Positions 1 to 7,140 of a DNA stretch of 17,450 nt are shown piece by piece. The stretch lies in the NCBI GenBank assembly GCA_937924895.1, contig CALEYP010000118.1, forward strand, positions 1 through 17,450, read 5' to 3'. The position numbers were made by a program, and so were the translations under genes. The DNA is from an uncultured Alphaproteobacteria bacterium. GTDB lineage: Bacteria; Pseudomonadota; Alphaproteobacteria; Puniceispirillales; Puniceispirillaceae. The notes beneath the pieces were generated by a model. That model was not told where the DNA came from and did not search any database. It was given only the letters and a program-made list of their open reading frames with translations. Each line of letters starts with the position of its first letter. Position 1 is the first letter of the stretch.

Positions 1-1
1 G

Positions 2-466
2 CTTGCCGTTGGTAACGGTATTCTCACCTCTCACTCCTATCAAACATCAGACCCCCATATTCATGCGATTGGTGATAATGTGATGGCAGAGGGGCGCTGG
101 CCTATCCGCGTGGAATCGGTTCATAATGCGCAATTTAGCGGCCATATGGTGGCGAGCCATTTCACAGGTGGCAAGGCCCCTGCTGAGGAAGCCCCCTGGT
201 TCTGGTCTGATCAATATGATCGTAAATTGCAATCGGCCGGCCTTGTGCCTGCCCCTAGCGATGAGGTGGTTCATGTCTCACGCGCTGGCAAACGCGAAGG
301 CGGCATTTCCGTGTGGACCTTCGCCCATGACAAGCTTGTGGCAGTGGAATCAGTGAATGACCCGCAAGCCTATATGATTGGGAAATTCTGCTTGGAACAA
401 GATAAGCCTGTGCGTGCTGACCAAATCGCTGATGCGTCACTTGATCTGAAAAGTTTGCGCGCTTAA
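2..466 (+). CDS. FAD-dependent ferredoxin/rubredoxin reductase-like oxidoreductase, 3' part
   Basis: This is the C-terminal 154 residues of a flavoprotein whose start lies before the window; the frame is open from base 2. The visible part begins in the second half of the FAD domain: 'TSDPHIHAIGDN' matches the conserved TSdpdIyAxGDc FAD-contact motif of the BphA4/rhodocoxin reductase group. After it come an ESVHNAQ-type stretch and 'APWFWSDQYDRKLQSAGL', a hallmark of the reductase C-terminal domain in this family. Such enzymes pass electrons from NAD(P)H through FAD to a small ferredoxin or rubredoxin that serves a P450 or dioxygenase. The partner cannot be identified because the upstream neighbours are missing. 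The gene converges with tupC, with only five bases between the stop codons and no room for a separate terminator. Family assignment is firm; the redox partner is unknown. Confidence 0.88.
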   Translation, partial: LAVGNGILTSHSYQTSDPHIHAIGDNVMAEGRWPIRVESVHNAQFSGHMVASHFTGGKAPAEEAPWFWSDQYDRKLQSAGLVPAPSDEVVHVSRAGKREGGISVWTFAHDKLVAVESVNDPQAYMIGKFCLEQDKPVRADQIADASLDLKSLRA

Positions 467-471
467 GGCCG

Positions 472-1140
472 CTAGGATTCAGCTAAAAACCGATCAGCTT
501 GTGAGGAATGCGTGCCGCCAAAGAACGCGGCAGCTTCTTCATTATCACAGAGCGCCCCATCTTCTAAAAACCAGATGCGGTCTGCCAATCGCTTGGCTTG
601 GCTCACAGAATGGCTGACCATCACAAGCGCTGTGCCCTCTTCTTTGGCAGAGGTGATCATTGCCTCAATGGCTTTGGTGCTATCACGGTCCAAATTCGCG
701 GTTGGCTCATCTAAAAACAGGATATCAGGCTGTGTGGCAAGCGCGCTAATCAGCGCCAATTTTTGCTGCTCACCTGCTGATAATTGCCGCGCTGGTACAT
801 CACATTTATCAGCTAGATCAGCTTTGTGAAACCACGCCATCATATCCGCGCGGGCCGTGATGCCGCTGGCGAAGGCAAAATGGGCCGCAGCTGACCGCCG
901 CAATAAAACGGGCTTTTGAAAGACAAATTTCTGTCCAAGATTGGCGGTCATCTCTCTGTGACCAGATGCAATATCAACCAACCCATGCAACGCATAGAGA
1001 AGCATGGTCTTGCCAGCCCCATTATGGCCCATAATCACATGCGCAGACCCGGCTTCAATCACCACATTGATAGGCGCCAAGATCGGTGTGCCACCCTTTA
1101 TAATAGATATGCCATGAGCTTGTAGAAGAGGGTTAGACAT
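472..1140 (-). CDS. tupC: Tungstate-type ABC transporter ATP-binding protein TupC
   Basis: Cytoplasmic ATPase subunit of an oxyanion importer, 222 residues from the chosen start. Visible motifs: Walker A GHNGAGKT (residues 38-45), a Q-loop in 'FQKPVLLRRS' that is typical of TupC proteins, a signature loop LSAGEQQ, Walker B with D-loop 'ILFLDEPTANLD', and the switch histidine in 'VMVSHS'. A frame from a TTG 18 bases upstream is open, but AGAGGG just ahead of the ATG at 1140 supports this start. The first eight bases overlap the end of tupB, so the two are probably translationally coupled. Family knowledge: TupABC imports tungstate for molybdopterin/tungstopterin enzymes, and related systems take molybdate. 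The substrate is inferred from sequence resemblance only. No substrate-binding protein gene lies beside it. Confidence 0.85.
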   Translation of the reverse strand: MSNPLLQAHGISIIKGGTPILAPINVVIEAGSAHVIMGHNGAGKTMLLYALHGLVDIASGHREMTANLGQKFVFQKPVLLRRSAAAHFAFASGITARADMMAWFHKADLADKCDVPARQLSAGEQQKLALISALATQPDILFLDEPTANLDRDSTKAIEAMITSAKEEGTALVMVSHSVSQAKRLADRIWFLEDGALCDNEEAAAFFGGTHSSQADRFLAES

Positions 1141-1849
1141 GCAGATTATCCCTCTCAAAATAAGATTTCACCAACTGGCTCGCCACATTAATTATAAGCG
1201 ATATTGCCAGCAGAATAATACCTAGCGCCATGGCCAGCGCTAATTCCCCGCGTGAGGTCTCAAGCGCAATGGCGGTGGTCATCATCCGTGTCACATGATT
1301 GATGTTGCCCCCGACAATGATAATCGCCCCAACTTCTGATAGGGCGCGTCCGGCACAAGCGAGCGCGATTGTCACAAGTCCTGCTTTCGCATCTTGTAAA
1401 AGCACGAGCATGCGTCGCCATGAAGAGAGGCCAAGCGAAGATAAGAAGAAGGCATATTCCTGATGAAGTGATTCTAAGAGCTGGCGTGATAGCGCAATTG
1501 CAATGGGTAGAATCAATACCACCTGCGCTATCATCATCGCCAAAGGCGTGTAAAGAATATCTAGAAATCCAAATGGTCCTGTCCGAGACAAGAGCAGGTA
1601 AATACTCAATCCCACAACCACAGGCGGCAAGCCAAGCAAGGCATTAAATAGGATAATTAGCGCGCCGCGTCCCCAAAATTGTTTGGTGGCAAGCAAAGCG
1701 CCAAAGGGCAACCCTATGAATAAGGAAATAACCACAGAGGCAGCGCTCACCTGTAGCGATAGGCTTACTATCTCCGTCAAGCTGGCATCAGCAGACAGGA
1801 TCAGGCGTAATGCCACTGAAAAAGGGTTGTTCGAATCCATCAAACTCAT
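1133..1849 (-). CDS. tupB: Tungstate-type ABC transporter permease TupB
   Basis: Inner-membrane permease of 238 residues with about five or six hydrophobic segments. The cytoplasmic EAA loop that docks to the ATPase is visible as 'AGRALSEVGAIIIVGGNI' near residues 167-184; this ALSEVGA...VGGNI form is characteristic of the TupB/WtpB oxyanion group. The segment 'LLGLPPVVVGLSIYLLLS' is also typical. The start chosen (MSLMDSN) has AGGA close upstream; a second ATG three codons later is an alternative. It is first in a two-gene unit with tupC and diverges from the glycerate kinase gene. An inverted repeat covers its ribosome-binding site (separate entry). The usual partner gene tupA, for the periplasmic binding protein, is absent on both sides. 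Tungstate is the most likely substrate, though molybdate or another oxyanion cannot be excluded. Confidence 0.85.
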   Translation of the reverse strand: MSLMDSNNPFSVALRLILSADASLTEIVSLSLQVSAASVVISLFIGLPFGALLATKQFWGRGALIILFNALLGLPPVVVGLSIYLLLSRTGPFGFLDILYTPLAMMIAQVVLILPIAIALSRQLLESLHQEYAFFLSSLGLSSWRRMLVLLQDAKAGLVTIALACAGRALSEVGAIIIVGGNINHVTRMMTTAIALETSRGELALAMALGIILLAISLIINVASQLVKSYFERDNLHV

Positions 1850-1853
1850 TTAT

Positions 1854-1870
1854 CCTATGCCCATCATAGG
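1854..1870 (-). promoter_or_regulatory. Inverted repeat over the tupB ribosome-binding site
   Basis: Perfect 6-bp arms CCTATG and CATAGG are separated by five bases, directly upstream of tupB. In the tupB mRNA the 3' arm contains the AGG of the ribosome-binding site (CATAGGATAAATG), so a hairpin here would mask it. A further CCATAG just upstream on the same RNA could compete for pairing. It could equally be a DNA operator for a repressor. The repeat is seen directly; its function is inferred. Confidence 0.4.
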
Positions 1871-1897
1871 GCTATGGTCTGTTTTCTCAGCTGGTGT

Positions 1898-1925
1898 AAC
1901 ATAAAATCAGCCTCATTCACCACAA
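1898..1925 (-). promoter_or_regulatory. Possible tupBC promoter
   Basis: On the minus strand TTGTGG (-35, bases 1920-1925) and TATGTT (-10, bases 1898-1903) are separated by 16 bases, in the gap between tupB and the divergent glycerate kinase. Both hexamers are partial matches to the sigma-70 consensus. It is the best-spaced pair I can see, but weak. Confidence 0.25.
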
Positions 1926-1977
1926 GAAACAACCTCAGTCAGCGGCACGATGCCACCTCGGAAAAGACAGGACCATC

Positions 1978-3237
1978 ATGGCATATGATCTACAAAAAAC
2001 GTTGTTAAAGGACGCCTTTCTTGCTGCGGTGGAAGCGGTAAAGCCGCATCACTTTATGACAGATGTGGCGGCCGAGGTGACATCACGCTTCGGCACAAAG
2101 CCGGTTACTTTGTTCGCTTTGGGCAAGGCGGCTGGCGCGATGGCAGAGGCCTATCTTGCCACGGGGGCGCCTGTGGCAAAAGGCATTGTCGTCTTGCCGC
2201 ATCATGTACAAGCCACCTTGCCTGAACCGTTCACGCTGTATCATAGTGCGCATCCTGTGCCAGATGACGCCAGCCAACAAGCCGGTGAGGCCTTATTAGC
2301 CGCCGCCGCTGCCTTAGGGCCAGATGATGCGGCTATTTTGCTCCTTTCTGGCGGCGGATCCGCGCTCGCCTGTGTCCCGCCAGCGCCGATATCTCTTGCA
2401 GAGAAGCAAGAGGTGAATCAGGCTCTGCTCGCAAGTGGTGCGCCGATTCAAGAGATGAATATTGTGCGTAAACATCTCTCTTTGTTCAAAGGCGGGCGCC
2501 TAGCTGCAGCCAGTTTCCCTGCACCTTTATTATGTTTCGCTCTCTCAGATGTGCCAGGGGATGAGGCGACAGCCATTGCCTCTGGCCCTGCCGTGGCAGA
2601 TCCGTCCTCGCGCCAAGAGGCCGCCGCAATCCTTGAGAAATATGATATAGAGACAAGCGATAATGTCAGGAACTGGCTTGCTAACCCGGCAAGTGAAAGC
2701 CCCTTTATAGGTGATGACACGCTCGCACTGAGTGATTATCACCTGATAGGTTCAGCAACGATCGCGCTCTCAGCTGCGGCTCGCCTCGTTGAGGCAGCGG
2801 GCTATCATCCTGTGATGCTAGGCGACCATTTCCAAGATAATGCCCGCGATTTGGCGAATTGGATGGCGGCAGAGGCAGAAAACTACCCAGACGGCACAGC
2901 GCTGATTTCTGGGGGTGAGACATCGGTCAAAGTCACAGGGACAGGGCGCGGGGGGCGTAATGCGGAATTTGCGCATGCGCTGGCCTTACACAATAATCCG
3001 CGTCTCATCGCGCTATCTGGGGATAGTGATGGGATTGATGGGGCTGATAATGTGGCGGCTTCACTTATCGCGCCTGATACCATGTCACGCGCTGAGGCCG
3101 CATCTCTGGATATAAAATCCATGCTAGATAATAATGATTCGCATGGTTTTTTTGCTGCCTTGTCTGATCAGCTTATCACTGGCCCAACACAAACCAATGT
3201 GAATGATATTCGCATCATCTTGATAGGCACTCCATGA
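1978..3237 (+). CDS. gckA: Glycerate 2-kinase (MOFRL family)
   Basis: Cytoplasmic kinase of 419 residues that phosphorylates glycerate with ATP, giving 2-phosphoglycerate in glyoxylate, serine-cycle or glycolate salvage routes. The N-terminal DUF4147-type domain shows 'LGKAAGAMAEAYL', 'HPVPDDASQQAGEALL', the glycine-rich 'LLLSGGGSALACVPP' and the conserved 'EMNIVRKHLSLFKGGRLA'. The C-terminal MOFRL domain shows 'ALISGGETSVKVTGTGRGGR' and 'LSGDSDGIDG', ending in a typical 'TGPTQTNVNDIRIILI'. Length is normal for the family. AGGA in 'acaggaccatcatg' marks the start. Older records call such genes ttuD or hydroxypyruvate reductase; the kinase call is better supported by the MOFRL domain. It overlaps the downstream transporter by four bases (ATGA), so the two are coupled. 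No glyoxylate carboligase or tartronate reductase gene is in view. Confidence 0.92.
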   Translation: MAYDLQKTLLKDAFLAAVEAVKPHHFMTDVAAEVTSRFGTKPVTLFALGKAAGAMAEAYLATGAPVAKGIVVLPHHVQATLPEPFTLYHSAHPVPDDASQQAGEALLAAAAALGPDDAAILLLSGGGSALACVPPAPISLAEKQEVNQALLASGAPIQEMNIVRKHLSLFKGGRLAAASFPAPLLCFALSDVPGDEATAIASGPAVADPSSRQEAAAILEKYDIETSDNVRNWLANPASESPFIGDDTLALSDYHLIGSATIALSAAARLVEAAGYHPVMLGDHFQDNARDLANWMAAEAENYPDGTALISGGETSVKVTGTGRGGRNAEFAHALALHNNPRLIALSGDSDGIDGADNVAASLIAPDTMSRAEAASLDIKSMLDNNDSHGFFAALSDQLITGPTQTNVNDIRIILIGTP

Positions 3238-4118
3238 GCCAGTCACGTGCCTTTGGCATTTTTGCCGCTTTTGCGGGCCCTGCCTTATGGGGTATCCTGC
3301 CATTATTTTATGTGTTGCTTGAGGCGTTTTCAGCTTTTGAAATCGTCATCCAGCGGTCTTTTTTCTCACTGGTCTTGCTTGGGGTCTATTTCCTACTAGC
3401 AGGCAAGCTACGCACCATCATCATCCCCTTATTATCGTGGCGCATGGCTGGTATCATTATGCTTGGCGCTGTGATGATTGGGGTCAATTGGTTGTTATTT
3501 GTGTATGCGATTGAAGAAAATCGCGTGGTCGAAGCGTCATTTGGCTATTTCATCTATCCGCTTATCGCTGTTGCCACAGGGGTGGTGTTTTTAAAAGAAC
3601 GCCTTGATAGACGGGGGTGGATCGCGCTCACGCTCTCAGCCGTGGCAGTCATAATCAAAGGTATCTCTCTTGGCGCACTGCCAGATATCTCGCTTGCCTT
3701 GGCCCTGACCTTTGCGGCTTATGCCCTGTTGCGCAAACAAATCCAAGCAGATGCGCTGCAAGGCCTATTTCTAGAAGTGATCGTGTTATTGCCTGTGGTG
3801 AGCGGTTTTTTCATCTGGCAGATAAGCCAAGATATCCCCCTCTTTCTTGGCGGTGGTGCCTTTGGCCTCATCATGTCTGTGTTATGTGGTTTAGTGACCA
3901 TCGTGCCGCTTGCTCTCTTCCTCAGAGGCAATAAAACCCTGCCATTATCACTGACAGGGTTATTATTTTACATCAATCCCAGCTTGCAGCTTGCGGTTGG
4001 TGTTCTGGCCTTGGGAGAGGCCTTTACCCTCACAGATCTTGCCGCTTTTGGGTTGATTTGGAGCGGGCTTATTTTGCAATTTGCCCGCCCCTCAATTTGG
4101 CAGTCAGACCGGCCTTAG
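3234..4118 (+). CDS. rarD: EamA-family transporter, RarD type
   Basis: Inner-membrane protein of 294 residues with about ten hydrophobic helices in two EamA repeats (roughly residues 1-140 and 145-285). The sequence 'NWLLFVYAIEENRVVEASFGYFIYPL' region closely follows the RarD subgroup pattern (NW-LF-WA---VLEASLGYFINPL), and 'LLFYINPSLQLAVGVLALGE' matches its second repeat. RarD proteins belong to the drug/metabolite transporter superfamily; the E. coli name comes from a chloramphenicol phenotype and the natural substrate is not known. The start ATG overlaps the kinase stop codon (ATGA), which indicates translational coupling and hints that the substrate may relate to glycerate metabolism, although that is only inference. 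The 3' end overlaps the convergent cyclophilin gene by four bases, with no terminator visible between them. Confidence 0.85.
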   Translation: MSQSRAFGIFAAFAGPALWGILPLFYVLLEAFSAFEIVIQRSFFSLVLLGVYFLLAGKLRTIIIPLLSWRMAGIIMLGAVMIGVNWLLFVYAIEENRVVEASFGYFIYPLIAVATGVVFLKERLDRRGWIALTLSAVAVIIKGISLGALPDISLALALTFAAYALLRKQIQADALQGLFLEVIVLLPVVSGFFIWQISQDIPLFLGGGAFGLIMSVLCGLVTIVPLALFLRGNKTLPLSLTGLLFYINPSLQLAVGVLALGEAFTLTDLAAFGLIWSGLILQFARPSIWQSDRP

Positions 4119-4630
4119 CGCATGGTTGCTGATACGATGCGATCTGGGTTGGCTGGTGGTTCGCCGACATTCAGCTTATAGACCACATCCATCCCTTTTG
4201 AGACTTGGCCCCATACCGTATATTGACCTGTGAGGTGACCACAGCCATCAAAACAGATGAAGAATTGTGAATCACCGCTATTCGGGTCCATTGAACGTGC
4301 CATGCCAACTGTGCCTTCACGATATTGGTAATCAGTGAATTCAGCCTGAAGCTTTTGACCAGAGCCGCCCATGCCTGTGCCTGTTGGGTCACCTGTCTGT
4401 GCCATGAAACCAGAAATCACACGGTGAAAAATGATGCCGTCATAAAAACCTGATGAAGCTAATTCGCTAATGCGGGCAACATGGTTAGGTGCCACCTCTG
4501 GCAACATATCGATTTCAATTTGTCCTTGAGACGTTTCAAGAACCAATACTGAGCCGGCCTCAGCCTGTGATGGTGTCTGTGTCATGATGATTAGCAACGC
4601 TCCTAATATGATTTGTTTTAAAATGGTCAT
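4115..4630 (-). CDS. Secreted peptidyl-prolyl cis-trans isomerase (cyclophilin)
   Basis: Cyclophilin-type proline isomerase of 171 residues that assists folding of exported proteins, probably in the periplasm. The N-terminus 'MTILKQIILGALLIIMTQTP' continuing to 'SQAEA' is a signal peptide with likely cleavage after AEA (about residue 25). The catalytic core is intact: 'FHRVISGFMAQTGDPTGTG' with the active-site arginine, 'SGDSQFFICF', and 'LTGQYTVWGQV' with the ligand-contacting tryptophan. An upstream in-frame ATG at 4663 is rejected because it would place an intrinsic terminator's T-run at the start codon and eleven charged or polar residues before the signal peptide; GAGGGG precedes the chosen ATG. 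The gene converges with rarD and overlaps it by four bases. It lies behind the universal stress protein gene but is separated from it by a terminator. Confidence 0.88.
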   Translation of the reverse strand: MTILKQIILGALLIIMTQTPSQAEAGSVLVLETSQGQIEIDMLPEVAPNHVARISELASSGFYDGIIFHRVISGFMAQTGDPTGTGMGGSGQKLQAEFTDYQYREGTVGMARSMDPNSGDSQFFICFDGCGHLTGQYTVWGQVSKGMDVVYKLNVGEPPANPDRIVSATMR

Positions 4631-4661
4631 CTGCCCCTCACTTGATTCGGTTGCATATGGC

Positions 4662-4690
4662 AAAAAAAGAGGCCATCACAAATGATAGCC
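4662..4690 (-). terminator. Intrinsic terminator after the TSUP-Usp unit
   Basis: On the minus strand an 8-position stem GGCTATCA/TGATGGCC with one mismatch and a four-base loop is followed by a run of seven T. It lies about 70 bases past the universal stress protein stop codon and only 31 bases before the cyclophilin start, so it ends the upstream unit or sits in the cyclophilin leader. Confidence 0.7.
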
Positions 4691-4695
4691 CCCTC

Positions 4696-4723
4696 AACAT
4701 AGCTAAATTACAAGGTACGACAA
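4696..4723 (-). promoter_or_regulatory. Possible cyclophilin promoter
   Basis: Minus-strand TTGTCG (bases 4718-4723) and TATGTT (bases 4696-4701) with a 16-base spacer lie between the stress protein gene and the terminator hairpin. If used, the hairpin would fall within the cyclophilin leader. Both hexamers are partial matches, so this is tentative. Confidence 0.22.
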
Positions 4724-4760
4724 GCCTATTCATCTTGCCTCATCCGATTAAGACCCTCTC

Positions 4761-5237
4761 TTAGATCAGGTTTTCAAGCTGCTCATCTGTTAGGTTGCCT
4801 GGCACAATCGTCATAGGCACTGGACAGACAGACGCCCCTTTGCCTGTCAGATATGACACAAGCGGCCCTGCTGTATCAGATTTCACATCTGCGCCAAGGA
4901 CGAGCAAGCGGATATTCGGCTCTTCATTGATGAGTGAGATAATTTCATCGACTGGTTTGCCCTCTCTCATAAAGATGAGAGGCGGCTTGCCTGTCAGTTC
5001 TTCTACAATCTCAGCTTCTTTGCGAATGCGGTCTTCGGCATGTTCGCGTGCTTCTTCGCGCATCAATTCGCCAACACCGGCCCAATGCGCAAATTCTGCA
5101 GGCTGCAACACATAGACCATAGCAATGCGCCCGCCCGTTTTTTTGGCGCGACCACAGGCGAAATACAGCGCCTGATGCAACTCATCAGTATCATCGACAA
5201 CAACGAGAAAAAAGCGTTCACCTGTATCTTGTCCCAT
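4761..5237 (-). CDS. Universal stress protein (UspA domain)
   Basis: Single-domain Usp protein of 158 residues. It opens with a strand 'RFFLVVVDDTDELHQAL' containing the conserved early aspartate, then 'GGRIAMVYVL', an amphipathic region 'MREEAREHAEDRIRKEAEIV', and 'LLVLGAD' followed by a glycine-rich stretch ending 'SVCPVPMTIVPG'. The ATP-binding Gx2Gx9G(S/T) motif is not clean, so nucleotide binding is uncertain. The start is set by AAGGAG six bases before the ATG at 5237; a TTG fifteen bases upstream lies on the far side of that site and is rejected. It follows the Alph_Pro_TM gene by 43 bases, which contain only a small five-bp hairpin without a T-run, so co-transcription with the TSUP pair is likely. 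Its own role is unknown. Confidence 0.85.
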   Translation of the reverse strand: MGQDTGERFFLVVVDDTDELHQALYFACGRAKKTGGRIAMVYVLQPAEFAHWAGVGELMREEAREHAEDRIRKEAEIVEELTGKPPLIFMREGKPVDEIISLINEEPNIRLLVLGADVKSDTAGPLVSYLTGKGASVCPVPMTIVPGNLTDEQLENLI

Positions 5238-5280
5238 GAGAGTCTCCTTCAAGCTGTCTCAAGCTGATAGCTTATCATGA

Positions 5281-6030
5281 TTAGCGGCGGAAAGCTACGG
5301 CAGCAAGCCAACCAGAGGCCACAGCAAACAGCACAGCAAATAAGCCATAGAAAATCGAATAATCATGCGCAAATCGATAAATCAACGCGCCAATGCCGCT
5401 CTTAGCCACTGAAATCGTAGAGCCTTGTTCTGCTAAAAGGCGCCCCTCTCTCATATGCAAAACACGCACCTGATAATCACCAGGGCGGATATTTTTTGGC
5501 AAAGGGACTGAGACGCGGAACAGTGCGCCTGCCATTAATGATACCGCATTTTCTTTCACATCCCACAGCTCAGCCTGGCTTAAGGTCCGTGCTAAGGCAT
5601 CACGCCACGGGCCATTAACTTCTTTATCTGGCAGGTTTGTTGCCTTGGTACGCAACGGCAAATGCCGATAGCCAATTTGAAGCTGGCGCCGAGTCTCATC
5701 AGACGCAATGTCATCAAGGGGCGCATTGGTGAAAATCTGATAATAGGAGGGCGCGTTTTTCCAGATCACGGCATCTGTATTAATCCAGATACCACCAATC
5801 CGCTCTTTGCGTCTGGTGGCAACCTCGCCCTCAGGTCCGCTGACAATCACAAGAATATCATCAGCCTCTTCGCCGTTCACTGCGCCGAATAACAACAAAT
5901 TGGTGCCATGGAAATCAGTGGTGATTGCCACATTATCGCGAGACACATCTGCCACAAGCACATTCTCAGCTTGCACAGATTGCCAGCTCATCATGGCGGC
6001 GACGGTAAGAATAAAACGCATCAGCCTCAT
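5281..6030 (-). CDS. Alph_Pro_TM (TIGR02186) family membrane-anchored protein
   Basis: Protein of 249 residues with an N-terminal signal peptide ending near 'QSVQA' (residue 21), a long periplasmic part, and one C-terminal membrane helix in 'YGLFAVLFAVASGWLAAVAF' followed by two arginines. The beginning of the mature part, 'LVADVSRDNVAITTDFHGTN' and 'LLLFGAVNGEE', with 'RRKERIGGIWINTD' further on, matches what I know of the alphaproteobacterial TIGR02186/PF09608 family. That family is regularly encoded beside TauE/SafE permeases and has no established biochemical function. Its ATG overlaps the stop codon of the TSUP gene (ATGA), so the two are translated together and probably work as a complex, with this protein as periplasmic partner. 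The last point is inference. Confidence 0.83.
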   Translation of the reverse strand: MRLMRFILTVAAMMSWQSVQAENVLVADVSRDNVAITTDFHGTNLLLFGAVNGEEADDILVIVSGPEGEVATRRKERIGGIWINTDAVIWKNAPSYYQIFTNAPLDDIASDETRRQLQIGYRHLPLRTKATNLPDKEVNGPWRDALARTLSQAELWDVKENAVSLMAGALFRVSVPLPKNIRPGDYQVRVLHMREGRLLAEQGSTISVAKSGIGALIYRFAHDYSIFYGLFAVLFAVASGWLAAVAFRR

Positions 6031-6941
6031 TTCATAATCTCCACTGAATAGAGATCAGAGGGCGTAATCACCAAATCAAAGGCCAGCTTTAAACAAACAG
6101 CCAACACCATCAAAGCGAGCAAGCCGCGTAATTGTTCGCCGCGCAACAAGGCGCCCACTCGAGTGCCGAATTGGGCCCCAACCACGGCGCCGAGCAATAA
6201 AAGACCAGCAAGCAAGAAATCAACTGTTTGCGTTTGCACCGACTGGAGGATGGTCACGTTGGCTGTGACAAAAATAATCTGGAATAACGAGGTGCCGACC
6301 ACCACGGAGGTTGGCATACCAAGCACATAAATCATGGCTGGTACCAAAATGAAGCCCCCGCCCACACCCATAATCGCGGATAAGATACCCACAAAGGCAG
6401 CTAAGGTAAAAGGCAGCAGCGCGCTAATATAGAGCTTTGATTTGCGGAACCGCATTTTGAAGGGCAGCCCATGCAGGAAATTATGCTGATGCAGCTTACC
6501 ACGCTTCGCCCCTGGCTGACGGGCGCGCAAAATAGCGCGGATAGATTCCATCAACATCAACCCGCCAATGATGCCCAAAAACACCACATAAGAGAGCTTA
6601 ATCACAAGGTCAATCTGGCCAATTTTCTGCAAGAGGGCGAATAGGAATACCCCTAAGGTTGACCCAAAGACACCACCGGCCAATAAAACGCCGCCCATTT
6701 TAAAATCAACATTGCCACGGCGCCAATGCGCCAGCACGCCAGAGACAGATGAGGCGACAATCTGGTTGGCTTCTGTGGCCACTGCCACCGCCGAAGGCAC
6801 ACCCAAAAAGATGAGAAGCGGTGTCATCAAAAAGCCACCACCAACGCCAAAAAGCCCAGACAGGAAGCCAACGCCGCCGCCTAAGCCAATAACAACTGCG
6901 ATGTGAAGCGACACTTCAGCGATCGGAAGATAGATATACAT
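6027..6941 (-). CDS. TauE/SafE (TSUP) family sulfite/anion exporter
   Basis: Inner-membrane protein of 304 residues with about eight or more helices built from two related halves. The repeat signature appears as 'GFLSGLFGVGGGFLMTPLLI' at about residues 25-44 and again as 'GILSAIMGVGGGFILVPAMI' near residue 190. The start 'MYIYLPIAEVSLH' matches the usual N-terminus of this alphaproteobacterial subgroup, and 'EANQIVASSVSGVLAHWRRG' is also typical. TSUP proteins move sulfite, sulfoacetate, thiosulfate or related organosulfur anions; the direction and substrate here are not determined by sequence. The nearest AGGA lies about 13 bases before the ATG, a weak ribosome site. It is coupled to the Alph_Pro_TM gene by an ATGA overlap and lies downstream of an ArsR-type regulator on the same strand. 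Confidence 0.88.
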   Translation of the reverse strand: MYIYLPIAEVSLHIAVVIGLGGGVGFLSGLFGVGGGFLMTPLLIFLGVPSAVAVATEANQIVASSVSGVLAHWRRGNVDFKMGGVLLAGGVFGSTLGVFLFALLQKIGQIDLVIKLSYVVFLGIIGGLMLMESIRAILRARQPGAKRGKLHQHNFLHGLPFKMRFRKSKLYISALLPFTLAAFVGILSAIMGVGGGFILVPAMIYVLGMPTSVVVGTSLFQIIFVTANVTILQSVQTQTVDFLLAGLLLLGAVVGAQFGTRVGALLRGEQLRGLLALMVLAVCLKLAFDLVITPSDLYSVEIMK

Positions 6942-7049
6942 AATTACAAGCGGTCCTACTTCGCACGCTCACCCTTGCCTTATGGGCGGTAAGGGGAGGG
7001 CACGATCATCCTACTATCATGCGGGCTGCCGTGATAACAGCTCTCCTTT

Positions 7050-7062
7050 GCTTGTGACAAGC
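7050..7062. promoter_or_regulatory. 13-bp perfect palindrome upstream of the TSUP gene
   Basis: GCTTGT-G-ACAAGC is a perfect dyad about 110 bases before the TSUP start, in the gap behind the ArsR gene and just past its likely terminator. Its size and location suit an operator, possibly for the adjacent regulator, but this is inference; a small RNA stem is the alternative. Confidence 0.3.
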
Positions 7063-7069
7063 TTGAGGC

Positions 7070-7097
7070 AAAAAAGCAAGTCAGATAGCGTGACTTA
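7070..7097 (-). terminator. Probable intrinsic terminator of the ArsR gene
   Basis: On the minus strand AAGTCA and TGACTT form a six-bp stem (seven with a T-G pair) around a seven-base loop, followed by GCTTTTTT. It lies about 44 bases past the ArsR stop codon. A competing stem AGATA/TATCT overlaps it. If functional, it separates arsR transcription from the TSUP unit. Confidence 0.5.
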
Positions 7098-7140
7098 TCT
7101 TGTGATAATCAGATTTTACACCCTAACAATTGATAACAGG

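Noticed and set aside
512..829. Plus-strand open frame of 105 residues opposite tupC
   Set aside because: It mirrors a conserved ATPase gene, has no recognisable protein content, and low-complexity serine/alanine composition typical of antisense frames.
5250..5275. Short repeats CAAGCTG and the AAGCT/AGCTT stem before the stress protein gene
   Set aside because: The stem is five bp without a T-run, so it is not a convincing terminator, and the direct repeat is only seven bases.
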